Source of the DNA: Variovorax sp. OAS795
GTDB taxonomy: Bacteria > Pseudomonadota > Gammaproteobacteria > Burkholderiales > Burkholderiaceae_C
Reading direction: 5' to 3'
Assembly (NCBI RefSeq): GCF_040546685.1
Contig: NZ_JBEPOH010000001.1
Coordinates: 1,054,001 to 1,118,000, forward strand
Length of the DNA: 64,000 nt
Under the pieces are notes generated by a model. It searched no databases and was not told the origin of the DNA. It saw nothing but the letters and a program-made list of their open reading frames with translations. Made by a program: the position numbers and the translations under genes. The stretch's first letter is position 1; each line of letters begins with the position of its first letter. Shown piece after piece: positions 27,114 through 35,263 of this stretch.

Positions 27114-27608
27114 ATGAAGCCGAAGTACATGACGGAAGAAGGGATGAACGAAGGGATTGCGAGGCTGCTTGTGGCGCCGCGCGACCTGGCGCTGAGCGGC
27201 GCGGTGGTCATCCATGCCTCGCCTGCGCGCAGCGAGGCTTCGGCCGCGCACCGCGCGCTCTACGCCAGGTACCGCAAGGAGTTGAAGAAGGTGCTCGACG
27301 AGGCGGAGCAATGGTGGGCCTACCGCACCGAGTCGCTGAAGGAAGAGGTGGGCTCGGCCAAGGAGGCGCGCATCGCGAACTGGGCCGAGTTTCCGGCGGG
27401 TCCGGTCTCGGACCCGAACACCGTCGCGGTCATCCGCAAGTACTGGCTCGCCTGCGCGGCCCTGAACGCCGGGGAGGCTGCGCCGGTCGCGCCCGAGTCC
27501 TTCCTGCTGCAATGGGTGGTCGACGAAGGCGACATGGCCACCGCCGAGCTGCTCTCGGCGATGCCGTACTGGCCCGTGGGGCTCGACGGCGCCGGCCGCT
27601 GGACCTGA
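27114..27608 (+). CDS. Putative immunity protein B, paralogue of A
   Basis: A 164-residue protein starting at ATG 27114, six bases after AAGGAG; an in-frame ATG at 27063 overlaps the previous gene end and lacks a site. It shares a blueprint with protein A: a Trp-Trp helix (DEAEQWWAYR against AEAWWQALL), AGPVSDPNTVAVIRKYWLACAALN against LGPVSHPFVIAVFRKYALECQRLN, and WPVGLDGAGRWT against TPLGLDKNERWI. It lacks the long acidic run and has its own N-terminus. A tandem duplication of an immunity gene is the simplest reading. Confidence 0.6.
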   Translation: MKPKYMTEEGMNEGIARLLVAPRDLALSGAVVIHASPARSEASAAHRALYARYRKELKKVLDEAEQWWAYRTESLKEEVGSAKEARIANWAEFPAGPVSDPNTVAVIRKYWLACAALNAGEAAPVAPESFLLQWVVDEGDMATAELLSAMPYWPVGLDGAGRWT

Positions 27609-27624
27609 GGCACGGTGCACGCGC

Positions 27625-28704
27625 ATGTCGCCCGCAATCTTCAACACCACGCCGTTCGCGCAGCAATGCATGCTGCTGATGGACCGGGAGGGACAGCTGT
27701 TCTTCTGCATCCTCGTGTGCGCGACCTACGGTTTCGATGAGGAGGGCGAGCCGTTCCCGCTGCCTTCGCAGCTGCCGCCCCCGCTGGGGGACGAGCCGCA
27801 CGGCGTGCCGGGCCAGTCGTCGCTGCTGCGCGCGAGCGCAGCCAGCGCGTCAAAGCCCGCCGTCGACTTCATCGTGAACGCTTGCGCCCATGCGCCGCAT
27901 GGCGAGCCGGTGACCGAGATGGCCGTGGGCGTGCGCGCGGGCGAATGGCGCAAGGTGCTGAGCGTTACCGGCGACCGGCAGCGCACCGGGCTCACCGGCG
28001 CGCGGGCGTCGCCGCCGCAGCCTTTCACGAGCATGCCGCTGCGGTATGAACGCGCCTTCGGCGGCAGCCTGCGCGACGACGCGGGCGCTGTCAGCGCCTG
28101 CCATCTGGGGAACCCTGTTGGCGTCGGGTGGCGCGGCGCGCGCTCGCCGGACCCCGCGGTCGCCAGCGACCTGCCCAACATCGGGCCGTTCGGCCAGCAG
28201 ATGGACGCGGCCGACGCCGCATTCCCGGTGGCCGGCTTCGGCGCCATCGCGCCGAACTGGACGCCGCGCCTGAACCATGCCGGCACCTACGACAAGGCCT
28301 GGACGGATTCGCGCTGGCCGCTGCCTCCGGTCGATCTCGATCCTCGCTTCTCGCAGTGCGCACCGCTCGACCAGCAATGGTCGCATGCGATGGCCGGCGC
28401 GCAGGTGCAACTGGCCAACCTGACGCCGGACGGGCTCTGGGCTTTCCGCATGCCGGCCCCGGAGATCGATGCGACGGTGCTGCACTCGGCCGGCGTCTCG
28501 CAGCACCGGCTGCGCGTGGACACCGTGTATGTGGATGCCGAGGCGCGCACCGTGTCCGTGCTGGCGCGGCACTGCCTCACCGGTCTGCGCCGGCTGGGCC
28601 TGGTGCGCGAGATCGTCATCGGCGATGTGTCGCCCGCGTGGCTGCGCGCGCAGCGCCGCGGCAAGCGCCATGTCGGCCGCGGCGCACCGGTGCTGGCCGA
28701 ATGA
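27625..28704 (+). CDS. DUF2169 family T6SS accessory protein
   Basis: A 359-residue protein of the DUF2169 family without pentapeptide repeats. Landmarks: FFCILVCATYGFDEEG, MPLRYERAFGGSLRDD, CHLGNPVGVGWRG, LPNIGPFGQQMDAADAAFPVAGFGAIAPNW and QCAPLDQQW. The DUF2169 half of the protein at 18084 shares the R/W-S-R/E-A-(Y/F)-G-G motif. Such proteins lie next to PAAR effectors and are believed to help load them. It follows the two candidate immunity genes and starts 16 bp after the second. Confidence 0.87.
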   Translation: MSPAIFNTTPFAQQCMLLMDREGQLFFCILVCATYGFDEEGEPFPLPSQLPPPLGDEPHGVPGQSSLLRASAASASKPAVDFIVNACAHAPHGEPVTEMAVGVRAGEWRKVLSVTGDRQRTGLTGARASPPQPFTSMPLRYERAFGGSLRDDAGAVSACHLGNPVGVGWRGARSPDPAVASDLPNIGPFGQQMDAADAAFPVAGFGAIAPNWTPRLNHAGTYDKAWTDSRWPLPPVDLDPRFSQCAPLDQQWSHAMAGAQVQLANLTPDGLWAFRMPAPEIDATVLHSAGVSQHRLRVDTVYVDAEARTVSVLARHCLTGLRRLGLVREIVIGDVSPAWLRAQRRGKRHVGRGAPVLAE

Positions 28705-28720
28705 AACCGGGCCCGCCGCC

Positions 28721-29755
28721 ATGCAACTGATCTACGCCACCGGATGCGTCACCGCCGTGGGCATGGACGCGGCCCAGACCTGCGCGGCAGTGCGCGCGGG
28801 GCTGAGCGGCATCGAGGCGGTGCTGCCCGACACCGGAGACCCGCTGCTGGCGGCGCGCGTGCCCGGCGCCGGCAAGCTGAAGCGGTCGCAAGTGGCATGG
28901 CTGCGCAAGCTCCTGTTGCGCGCCCTGCGCGAATGCATGGGAGCCTATGCCGGCGACATGGCGCGCTGTGCCTTCTTCGTTGCCTTGCCCGAGCCGTTTC
29001 GCAACCATGCGGCCACCCAGGACGGCACCGGCCACGCCTTCGCCGCGCGCGCCTTGCGCAGCCTGGGCCTGCGGCCTTCGCCGCACTCGCGCGTGCTGCT
29101 GGACGGGCACGCATCGGCCGCGGGCGCCATGGTGCTGGCCGACGCGCTGCTTGCGCAAGGTGAGATCGACGCCGCGCTGATCGGCGGTGTCGACTCGATG
29201 CTGAACGACGAGGACCGCGAACGGCTGCACGACAGCGGGCGGCTGCACGAGGCGTCCAACCCCTTCGGGCTGATCCCTGGCGAGGCGGCGGCGTTCTTCC
29301 TCACGGGGCGCACCGAAGGGCCGTTCTCGGAGCCCGCGATGGCGTGCCTGCTGGGCGCAGCCCAGGCGCACGAACCCGACAGCCTGCGCACCGACCGATA
29401 TTCGGTGGGCAGCGGGCTGCAGCAGGCGATCGATGCGGCACTGCGCAGCGCGGGCGCGGCCGAGGAACAGATCGCGTGGCGCATCACCGACGTGAATGGC
29501 GAGCGGTACCGCGCCTGGGAGTCGACCGCGCTGCTCGCGCGCCAGTACCGCGCCTGGCGGGACGGCCTGCCGTGCATCCACCTGCCGGCATTCACCGGCG
29601 ACGTGGGATGCGCCACGCTGCCACTTCAGGTGATCGTGGGGGCGCACGCCATGTACTGGGGCCATGCGCCGGGGCCGGTCGCGGTGTGCGAGTCATCGTC
29701 CGAAGGCGAGATGCGCGGGGCCTGCCTCATCGGTCCCGCCGGCGGCGCGCGCACG
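28721..29755 (+). CDS. Thiolase-fold (beta-ketoacyl-synthase-like) protein lacking the catalytic triad
   Basis: About 345 residues with the thiolase-fold order of a beta-ketoacyl synthase: IYATGCVTAVGMDAAQTCAAVRAGLSGIE at the start, SRVLLDGHASAAGAMVLADALL, IDAALIGGVDSMLN, GLIPGEAAAFFLTG, and the closing PGPVAVCESSSEGEMRGACLI. The nucleophile position normally reading A-C-S/A-S reads G-H-A-S, the HGTGT motif is replaced by DVNGERYRAWE, and the second His motif by GDVGCATL. So it is probably not a working condensing enzyme. The frame has no stop here and runs on into the next protein; the end given is approximate. Role in the T6SS locus unknown. Confidence 0.7.
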
Positions 29756-31085
29756 CCGCCGTTCCGCGCCTTCCTTCACTGGAGCGGCGCCAACGCGTCG
29801 CCGCGCGCGGTGGTCGCGCGGCAGGTGGAGCGCCTCCCGCACGAACTCGCCTGGCTGGTGCAGCACCGCAACCGGGTGGTCAACGGGCGGGACACGCTGC
29901 GCCAGCTCGCCGATTTCGACGAGCGCATCGATGCGCACATGGCGCTGTTGCGCACCACCGACGCCGAGGGCTGGAACGCCTGCGTCGCAAGCATGGAGGA
30001 CGCCGGAGCCGGAGGGCTTTTTCGCACCCGCGGTGCTCGCGGTGGAGTCGGGCGATGCGTTGCAGCTGCGGCAGGTAGCGGCTGCCGCGGCGCAGGTCGA
30101 GGTGGAAGACGGCATCTGCGACGCCAGCCTGGTCGGCGCATTCGGCTGGGTGTCCCGCAAGGTGCTGGAAGGTCTCGTGGTGAAGATGGCAAGCTCGGGA
30201 TCGCCGCTCGCACGCTACCTTGCCGCCGCCGCCCTGCATCTGCACCGCACGCCGCCAGGCGACCTGCTGTGGCCGCTGCTGGAAGACGATGTCGATGCGG
30301 TTCGCGCGCGAGCGCTGCAGCTCGCAGGCGAGGTCGGGGTGGCCGGCAGCATCGAACGCGTCCGCGTGAACCTGGCGCACGGGAGCGCGCAGGTGCGCTT
30401 TCGCGCGGCATCGGCGGCCGTGCTGCTCGGGGAGGCCCAACCCGCCCTCGATGTGCTTGCCGAGATCGCGGGAGGCGGCTCGGCCGAGGCGCCCGAGGCG
30501 CTGGCGCTGTTCCTGCGCGCCGCCGACCTGCCGCGCGCGCGCCGCGTCCTCGGCCAGATGACCCTGTCCATAGAGGGCGCCGAGGGTCGTGCGGCGCTGC
30601 GCCGCCTGATCGAAGCGTGCGGCGCCGCGGGCGATGTCCAGCTCGTGCCGTGGCTGATCCGGCAGCTCGACGACGCGGCGTCGGCCCGGCTCACCGGCGA
30701 GGCGCTGCGCATGATCACCGGCCTTGCCGTCGAAGCGACTTCGCTGACCGGTGCATCGGCAGGGCGGGGCAGCGCAGGATTGACCGACGATCCCGACGAC
30801 GACAACGTCGCCGAGGACGAAGACGCCGGACTGCCCTGGCCGGACGCCGGAGCCATTGCCCGCTGGTGGCAGGACAACGAACATCTTTTCACACCGGGCC
30901 TTCGCTACTTCATGGGCCAGCCCCCGCACGCGGCCCATTGCCTGCGCGTGCTGCGCCACGGCCACCAGCGCCAGCGCGCCGCGGCCGCCCAGCACCTGTG
31001 CCTGCTGCAGCCCGGGATGCCGCTGTTTCCCACCACGGCCCCCGCATGGCGCCAGCAGCGCTGGCTCGATGCCCTTCAAGCCTGA
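29756..31085 (+). pseudogene. TIGR02270-like HEAT-repeat T6SS gene, frameshifted and fused to the upstream frame
   Basis: The N-terminal part (FRAFLHWSGANASPRAVVARQ, ADFDERIDAHMALLRTTDAEGWNACV) is in the same frame as the ketosynthase-like protein. From about 30006 the protein continues one base later (EPEGFFAPAVLAVESGDALQL) and ends at TGA 31083-31085. The second frame holds HEAT-like helices (AVRARALQLAGEVGVAGSIERVRV, RFRAASAAVLLGE) and a C-terminal WWQDNEHLFTPGLRYFMGQP, as in TIGR02270-type proteins of T6SS loci. Dropping one G at 30005-30006 restores a continuous chain of roughly 440 residues. No stop separates it from the upstream gene, so an in-frame fusion is also possible. Confidence 0.68.
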
Positions 31086-31095
31086 GCGGACCCGC

Positions 31096-31263
31096 ATGGC
31101 TGCCAAATACACCCTCGTCCTGCTCGCCATCGCATTCTTCGCCGCGGCCGGGCTGCGCTATGCGAAGGGCCGCACCTCGGGCGACCTGGACATCCGCACC
31201 TGGCTGCTCATCGCGATCGTCTTCAGCGCCGTGGCCGCGTGGCTGCAATGGCATACCACTTAA
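31096..31263 (+). CDS. Small membrane protein
   Basis: A 55-residue protein with two predicted membrane helices (YTLVLLAIAFFAAAGLRYA and TWLLIAIVFSAVAAWLQW) separated by a short polar loop with Lys/Arg and Asp. It begins 10 bp after the TIGR02270-like stop, so it is probably the last gene of the accessory transcription unit. No family recognised. A membrane immunity or anchoring role is possible but unsupported. Confidence 0.6.
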   Translation: MAAKYTLVLLAIAFFAAAGLRYAKGRTSGDLDIRTWLLIAIVFSAVAAWLQWHTT

Positions 31264-31389
31264 GGCGAGATTGCCAACCCGACCCACGGAATGAATACTC
31301 CTTCTGAGTTTTTTCGCCCGCGCACGCGCGGACAGTGTTCGCAGGCAGTCTTCGCAGGTAGAGGGGCATAGAGCCCCGGGGGCCGATTC

Positions 31390-33102
31390 ATGATCCATAT
31401 TGCTGTCATCACCCGGCAGGGCGCCCCGGCGGGGCAGCCCATTGCCGCCGATTTCGGCCCCAACGGGGGCACCATCGGACGTGCGGACACCAACACGCTG
31501 GTGCTGGCCGACCCCGACCGCACGGTCTCGCGCGTGCATGCGCAGGTGCTGTGCCGCGACGGCCAGTATTTCGTCATCGACCGCGGCAGCAATCCCATGC
31601 AGTGCAATGGCGTGCCGCTGGGCTCGGGCAAGGAAGCGGCGCTCACCGACGGCACGCAGCTCGTGGTGGGCAGCTTCGAGCTTCGCGTGCGCGCGCTGGC
31701 CGGCGTGGCGCCGCCTTCGCTGGCGGTGCCGAACACGGTGATGAAAGCACCCGCAGCGACGGCCGCGGTGTCGAGCGACGATCCGTTCGCGGACCTGCTG
31801 GCGGGCCTGGCGCCGCCCCCGCCACCCTCGGCGCCCGGCGCGGCGCCCAAGGCGTCGCCCGCCGATTCGCTGCTGTTCCCCGACCCGATGCAAAGCGGTT
31901 CGCGCAATGCACAGGCCGCGCAGGTCGATCCGTTCGCCAATCTGCTCGGGCCGGCGTCGTCTTCCGCGCCTTCGTCGCCGCCGGGCACGAACTTCGGCGG
32001 GCTCGACGATTTCTCGGACCTGGGCGCGCCGCCCGCGCACCGCAAGGCCGCGGGCATCGACGAGCTGTTCGGCGGCATGGGCGGGATGGGTGGCATTGGC
32101 GGCGATCCGCTGGCGCTCTCTCCGCTGGCCGACCCGCTGCTGCAACCCAACACCGCGTCAGACGCCGATCCGCTCGCGGCGCTGCAGCGTGCAGCCCCCG
32201 CCACGCCGGTGCCGCGCGCCGACCACCTGCCGATCGACCAGTTCGGCTTCACGCCGCCGAAGGCGATCACCGCGCCACCGCCCGCTCCGCCGCCACCGCC
32301 CGCTGCGCCGGCCATGCCCCGCGTCGAACTGCCGCAGTTCGACGACATCACGGGCCAGCCGATCCGCATCAGCGGGCCGGATGTCGCACTGCGCGAGCCG
32401 ATCGAACCGCTGCTGCCGCCGACCCCGCCGGCGCCGCGGCCGCAGCCCGTAGCGGCTGCCAGGGCCGCCGGGCCGGCAGCGCAGCGCACGGCCTCCGACG
32501 ACGAGCTGCTGGCCGCCTTCGTGCGTGGCCTTGCCAGCACGCACCAGACGCCCGAGATGCTCACGCCGGGCCTCATGGAGCGCATCGGCTCGATTCTTCG
32601 CAGCGCCACCGAAGGCACGCTGCAGCTGCTGCTCACGCGCCAGGAGTTCAAGCGCGAGGTGCGCGCCGAGGTCACGATGATCGCGTCGCAGGCCAACAAC
32701 CCGCTCAAGTTCTCGCCCACGGTGGAGGTGGCGCTCGCGCACCTGCTGGGCCCCGGCGTGCGCGGCTTCATGCCGCCCGAAGCCGCGATGCGCGATGCCT
32801 TCAACGACCTGCGCGCCCACCAGTTCGGCGTGATGGTCGGCATGCGCGCGGCGCTGGCGCACGTCATCGCGCGCTTCGAGCCCGAAGAGCTCGAGAAGAA
32901 GATCGCGTCCAGGTCGGCGCTCGATGCGTTGTTCAGCGCCAACCGCAAGGCCAAGCTCTGGGATCAGTTCGTGGCGCTCTACGGCGGCATCGCGAGCGAG
33001 GCCGAGGACGACTTCCACAACCTCTTCGGCAAGGCCTTCCTGGAGGCCTACGAGGAACAGATGGCGCGCCTGAAGGCCGACGTGCCGCCCGCTGGCAACT
33101 GA
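31390..33102 (+). CDS. tagH: T6SS FHA-domain protein TagH
   Basis: A 570-residue protein. The N-terminal FHA domain (about residues 20-100: GGTIGRADTNTLVLADPDRTVSRVHAQV) binds phosphothreonine peptides. Residues 115-360 are a Pro/Ala-rich low-complexity linker. The C-terminal about 200 residues are the TagH-specific domain (SDDELLAAFVRGL, LMERIGSILRSATEGTLQLLLTRQEFKREVRAEVTMI, HLLGPGVRGFM, FLEAYEEQM). In known systems it is phosphorylated by a kinase (PpkA type) and switches T6SS assembly on. The phosphatase is the next gene; no kinase lies in the window. A 126-bp gap precedes it, so it may have its own promoter. Confidence 0.93.
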   Translation: MIHIAVITRQGAPAGQPIAADFGPNGGTIGRADTNTLVLADPDRTVSRVHAQVLCRDGQYFVIDRGSNPMQCNGVPLGSGKEAALTDGTQLVVGSFELRVRALAGVAPPSLAVPNTVMKAPAATAAVSSDDPFADLLAGLAPPPPPSAPGAAPKASPADSLLFPDPMQSGSRNAQAAQVDPFANLLGPASSSAPSSPPGTNFGGLDDFSDLGAPPAHRKAAGIDELFGGMGGMGGIGGDPLALSPLADPLLQPNTASDADPLAALQRAAPATPVPRADHLPIDQFGFTPPKAITAPPPAPPPPPAAPAMPRVELPQFDDITGQPIRISGPDVALREPIEPLLPPTPPAPRPQPVAAARAAGPAAQRTASDDELLAAFVRGLASTHQTPEMLTPGLMERIGSILRSATEGTLQLLLTRQEFKREVRAEVTMIASQANNPLKFSPTVEVALAHLLGPGVRGFMPPEAAMRDAFNDLRAHQFGVMVGMRAALAHVIARFEPEELEKKIASRSALDALFSANRKAKLWDQFVALYGGIASEAEDDFHNLFGKAFLEAYEEQMARLKADVPPAGN

Positions 33103-33134
33103 ACGTCCGGCACAAGAAGCAAAAGGCACTCCGC

Positions 33135-33959
33135 TTGGAAATCGAAATCGTCACGCTGTCCCGGCAGGGCGGCCGCAACTACAACGAAGACGTGCATGGC
33201 CACTGGCACGACGAGCGCTTTGTCGCGTGCCTGGTGGCCGACGGCGCGGGCGGCCATGGGGGCGGCGACGTGGCCGCCGCCACGGCGCGCACCAGCATGC
33301 TGGCCGGCTTTGCGGCCGCCCCAAGCCTGGACGGCGCCAGCCTTCGCGCACTCGTCGACCAGGCCAACCTCGACGTGGTCGCGCGTCAGGCCGAGGGCGG
33401 CAAGCTCGCGGGCATGCGTTCGACCATCGTGTTCGCGGCCATCGACCTCGAGCAGCACGTGCTCGCCTGGGTGCACAGCGGCGACAGCCGGGCCTACCTG
33501 TTCCGCGGCGGCGCCGTGGTGGCGCGCACCACCGACCACAGCCTGGTGCAGCAGATGGTGGCCGGGGGCATGCTCGACGAGGAGGGCGCGCGCCTGCATC
33601 CGCAGCGCAACATGCTGCTGTCGGCGCTCGGCTCGGTCGAAGAGGCACCCGACATCACGGTGTCGGACCGCATGCGCCTGCTGCCCGGCGACGTGCTGCT
33701 GCTCTGCAGCGACGGTGTCTGGGAGCCCCTGGGCGACGAAGCGCTGGTCGACACGCTGCATGCCTCGCGCACGCCCAGCCAGTGGGCCGAGCTGCTCGAC
33801 ACGCAGATCAAGGCGCACGCCAAGCCCGGCCACGACAACTACACGGTGCTCACGCTGTGGGTGATCGCAGACGACAGCGATGCGACGCGCTTGCTGCCGG
33901 CGGGCGGGGAAGCGACGATGCCGGCGGGGCTCGAGCCGGGCGCCAAGCCGGCGGAATAG
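33135..33959 (+). CDS. PP2C-family protein phosphatase of T6SS
   Basis: A 274-residue phosphatase of the PP2C/PppA type. Metal-site motifs are all visible: CLVADGAGGHGGGDVAA, GMRSTIVFAAID, WVHSGDSRAYLFRGG, LLLCSDGVWEPLGDE and HDNYTVLTLWV. It should remove phosphate from TagH or other T6SS phosphoproteins and damp the system. TTG 33135 is taken as start since no ATG or GTG precedes the conserved LSRQGGRNYNEDV within the frame after tagH; a weak AAAAGG lies about 8 bases ahead. It is 32 bp behind tagH. Confidence 0.9.
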   Translation: MEIEIVTLSRQGGRNYNEDVHGHWHDERFVACLVADGAGGHGGGDVAAATARTSMLAGFAAAPSLDGASLRALVDQANLDVVARQAEGGKLAGMRSTIVFAAIDLEQHVLAWVHSGDSRAYLFRGGAVVARTTDHSLVQQMVAGGMLDEEGARLHPQRNMLLSALGSVEEAPDITVSDRMRLLPGDVLLLCSDGVWEPLGDEALVDTLHASRTPSQWAELLDTQIKAHAKPGHDNYTVLTLWVIADDSDATRLLPAGGEATMPAGLEPGAKPAE

Positions 33960-33967
33960 GCGCGCAC

Positions 33968-33998
33968 GCCCCGCGGTGCCTGCACGGCGCCGCGGGGC
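33968..33998. terminator. GC-rich hairpin between convergent genes
   Basis: Perfect 9-bp stem (GCCCCGCGG at 33968 with CCGCGGGGC at 33990) and a 13-base loop, placed between the stop of the PP2C gene and the stop of the minus-strand CHAP-like gene. There is no T-run on either strand, so it is a structured insulator or weak bidirectional terminator rather than a classical one. Confidence 0.55.
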
Positions 33999-34010
33999 AG
34001 CAGGCTTCCG

Positions 34011-34577
34011 TCAGGGCTTTTTCTTGGGCCGGTAGGCCTTGAGCTTGCCCGTCACCGTCACGTCGACCGTCACCACGACGAGCGCCATCTCGAGCTTGCC
34101 GTTGTCCTGGCGCTTCATCTGCTTGCGCGTGGAGGTGGTCTTGGTGGGCGCGTCGTTCCAGCGGATCGTGCTGGAGCGCACCGCCTCCTTGTTGCCCTTG
34201 TAGTTCTGCTCCAGCACGGTGAGGGCGCCGGTGCCCGGGTTCTTGGAGATGATCGAGGTGTGGTGCGGATGCCCGATCATCACGGAAGGTTCGTCCACCC
34301 AGCCCGAGTCGTCCGAAAAGGTGACGTCGGTCGTGGTGGTCGTCGTCATCTCGTAGTCGCGGTACTGGAGGATGTCGCCGGGCAGCGCATCCTTGAGCGC
34401 GACTTCGTCGCCCCAGACATAGTCGGCGTCGTCGCCCATGGGCCCGAAGTCCGACGAGGTGCCGGCGCCGGCCTGGAGCAGGGCCTTGTTGGCCAGGTCC
34501 CAGCATTCGCCCGCGCCGATCTGCTTGCCGACCTGTCCACTGGCCCATTGGAGGGCCTTGGCGTTGAGTGTTGCCAT
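34011..34577 (-). CDS. Papain-like (CHAP/NlpC-type) putative T6SS amidase effector
   Basis: A 188-residue protein with the circular order of a papain-like cysteine peptidase: Cys in GAGECWDLANKALLQAG near residue 25, the LKDALPGDILQYRDYE strand that precedes the His in CHAP/NlpC folds, then His in IGHPHHTSIISK, and a polar third residue in VLEQNYKG. No signal peptide. It lies 65 bp downstream of hcp in the same direction, so it fits an Hcp-carried peptidoglycan amidase effector. The odd threonine run TTTTTT lies in a surface loop. No immunity gene follows it, which is unusual for such an effector. Activity is inferred from motifs. Confidence 0.6.
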   Translation of the reverse strand: MATLNAKALQWASGQVGKQIGAGECWDLANKALLQAGAGTSSDFGPMGDDADYVWGDEVALKDALPGDILQYRDYEMTTTTTTDVTFSDDSGWVDEPSVMIGHPHHTSIISKNPGTGALTVLEQNYKGNKEAVRSSTIRWNDAPTKTTSTRKQMKRQDNGKLEMALVVVTVDVTVTGKLKAYRPKKKP

Positions 34578-34642
34578 CGTGTTCTCCGGCTCGAGGTTGA
34601 AGAAGCGGCCTCCGGCCGCGAGCGGCAGCCGGAGAGCGCGCC

Positions 34643-35125
34643 TCAGACCTTCTTGTTGGCCGCGATGTCCCAGCCGGTTTCCTTGGTGCCGTCGCCGGAA
34701 CCGTCGGCCTTCTGGGGCGTGTATTCGTACTTGAACTTGGAGAAGTTCAGCGTGACCGTTTCGGTCAGGCGGTCTTCGCCGCCGCTGCCGCCAGTGTGGA
34801 TGTTGCTGACGATGATGTCTTCCATCGTGAGCTTGATGTACTCGAGCGGCGTGGCGCCGGCCTTGCGGACCACCAGGGTGCCCTTCTTGATGTGCTGGCC
34901 GTTGCAGCAGTCGAGCAAGAGCAGGTGCGACGAAGAGTCGACGTACTTGGTGACCGAGAGGTCCTGCACGCTCACCTTGCCGGCGCCCGAACCGCCGCCC
35001 ACGTGGCCGGTGCCGGACTGGCTCGCGCCCCAGCTCCAGGCGAGAACGTCGATTTCCTTCTTGTGCGAATCGTCCTTGGATTCGCCGTCGACGCCTTCGA
35101 GCTTCAAAAACATGTCTGCAGCCAT
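34643..35125 (-). CDS. hcp: T6SS tube protein Hcp (TssD)
   Basis: A 160-residue Hcp, the hexameric ring that stacks into the secretion tube and carries small effectors. Typical features: MAADMFLKLEGVDGESKDDSH, the IDVLAWSWGASQSG strand, VQDLSVTKYVDSSSHLLLLDCCNGQHIKKGTL, and the C-terminal VTLNFSKFKYEYTPQ. Start at complement 35125 behind a purine-rich AAAGGTAAG. It lies 138 bp after the tssC stop; this gap is the right size for its own promoter, common for hcp. The distant Hcp-like protein at 5968 is a second, different copy. Confidence 0.96.
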   Translation of the reverse strand: MAADMFLKLEGVDGESKDDSHKKEIDVLAWSWGASQSGTGHVGGGSGAGKVSVQDLSVTKYVDSSSHLLLLDCCNGQHIKKGTLVVRKAGATPLEYIKLTMEDIIVSNIHTGGSGGEDRLTETVTLNFSKFKYEYTPQKADGSGDGTKETGWDIAANKKV

Positions 35126-35263
35126 GATGCTTACCTTTCAGTTGTGTGAGTCGGAAAAAGAGAGGGCTTCCGGGCGGTGCCACCGCATGTGTGCCCGGGA
35201 GCTATGGAGAGAACGAGCGATGGGCCCGGTTTTCAAAGGCCCACCGAAGGCATATGCCGCCGG

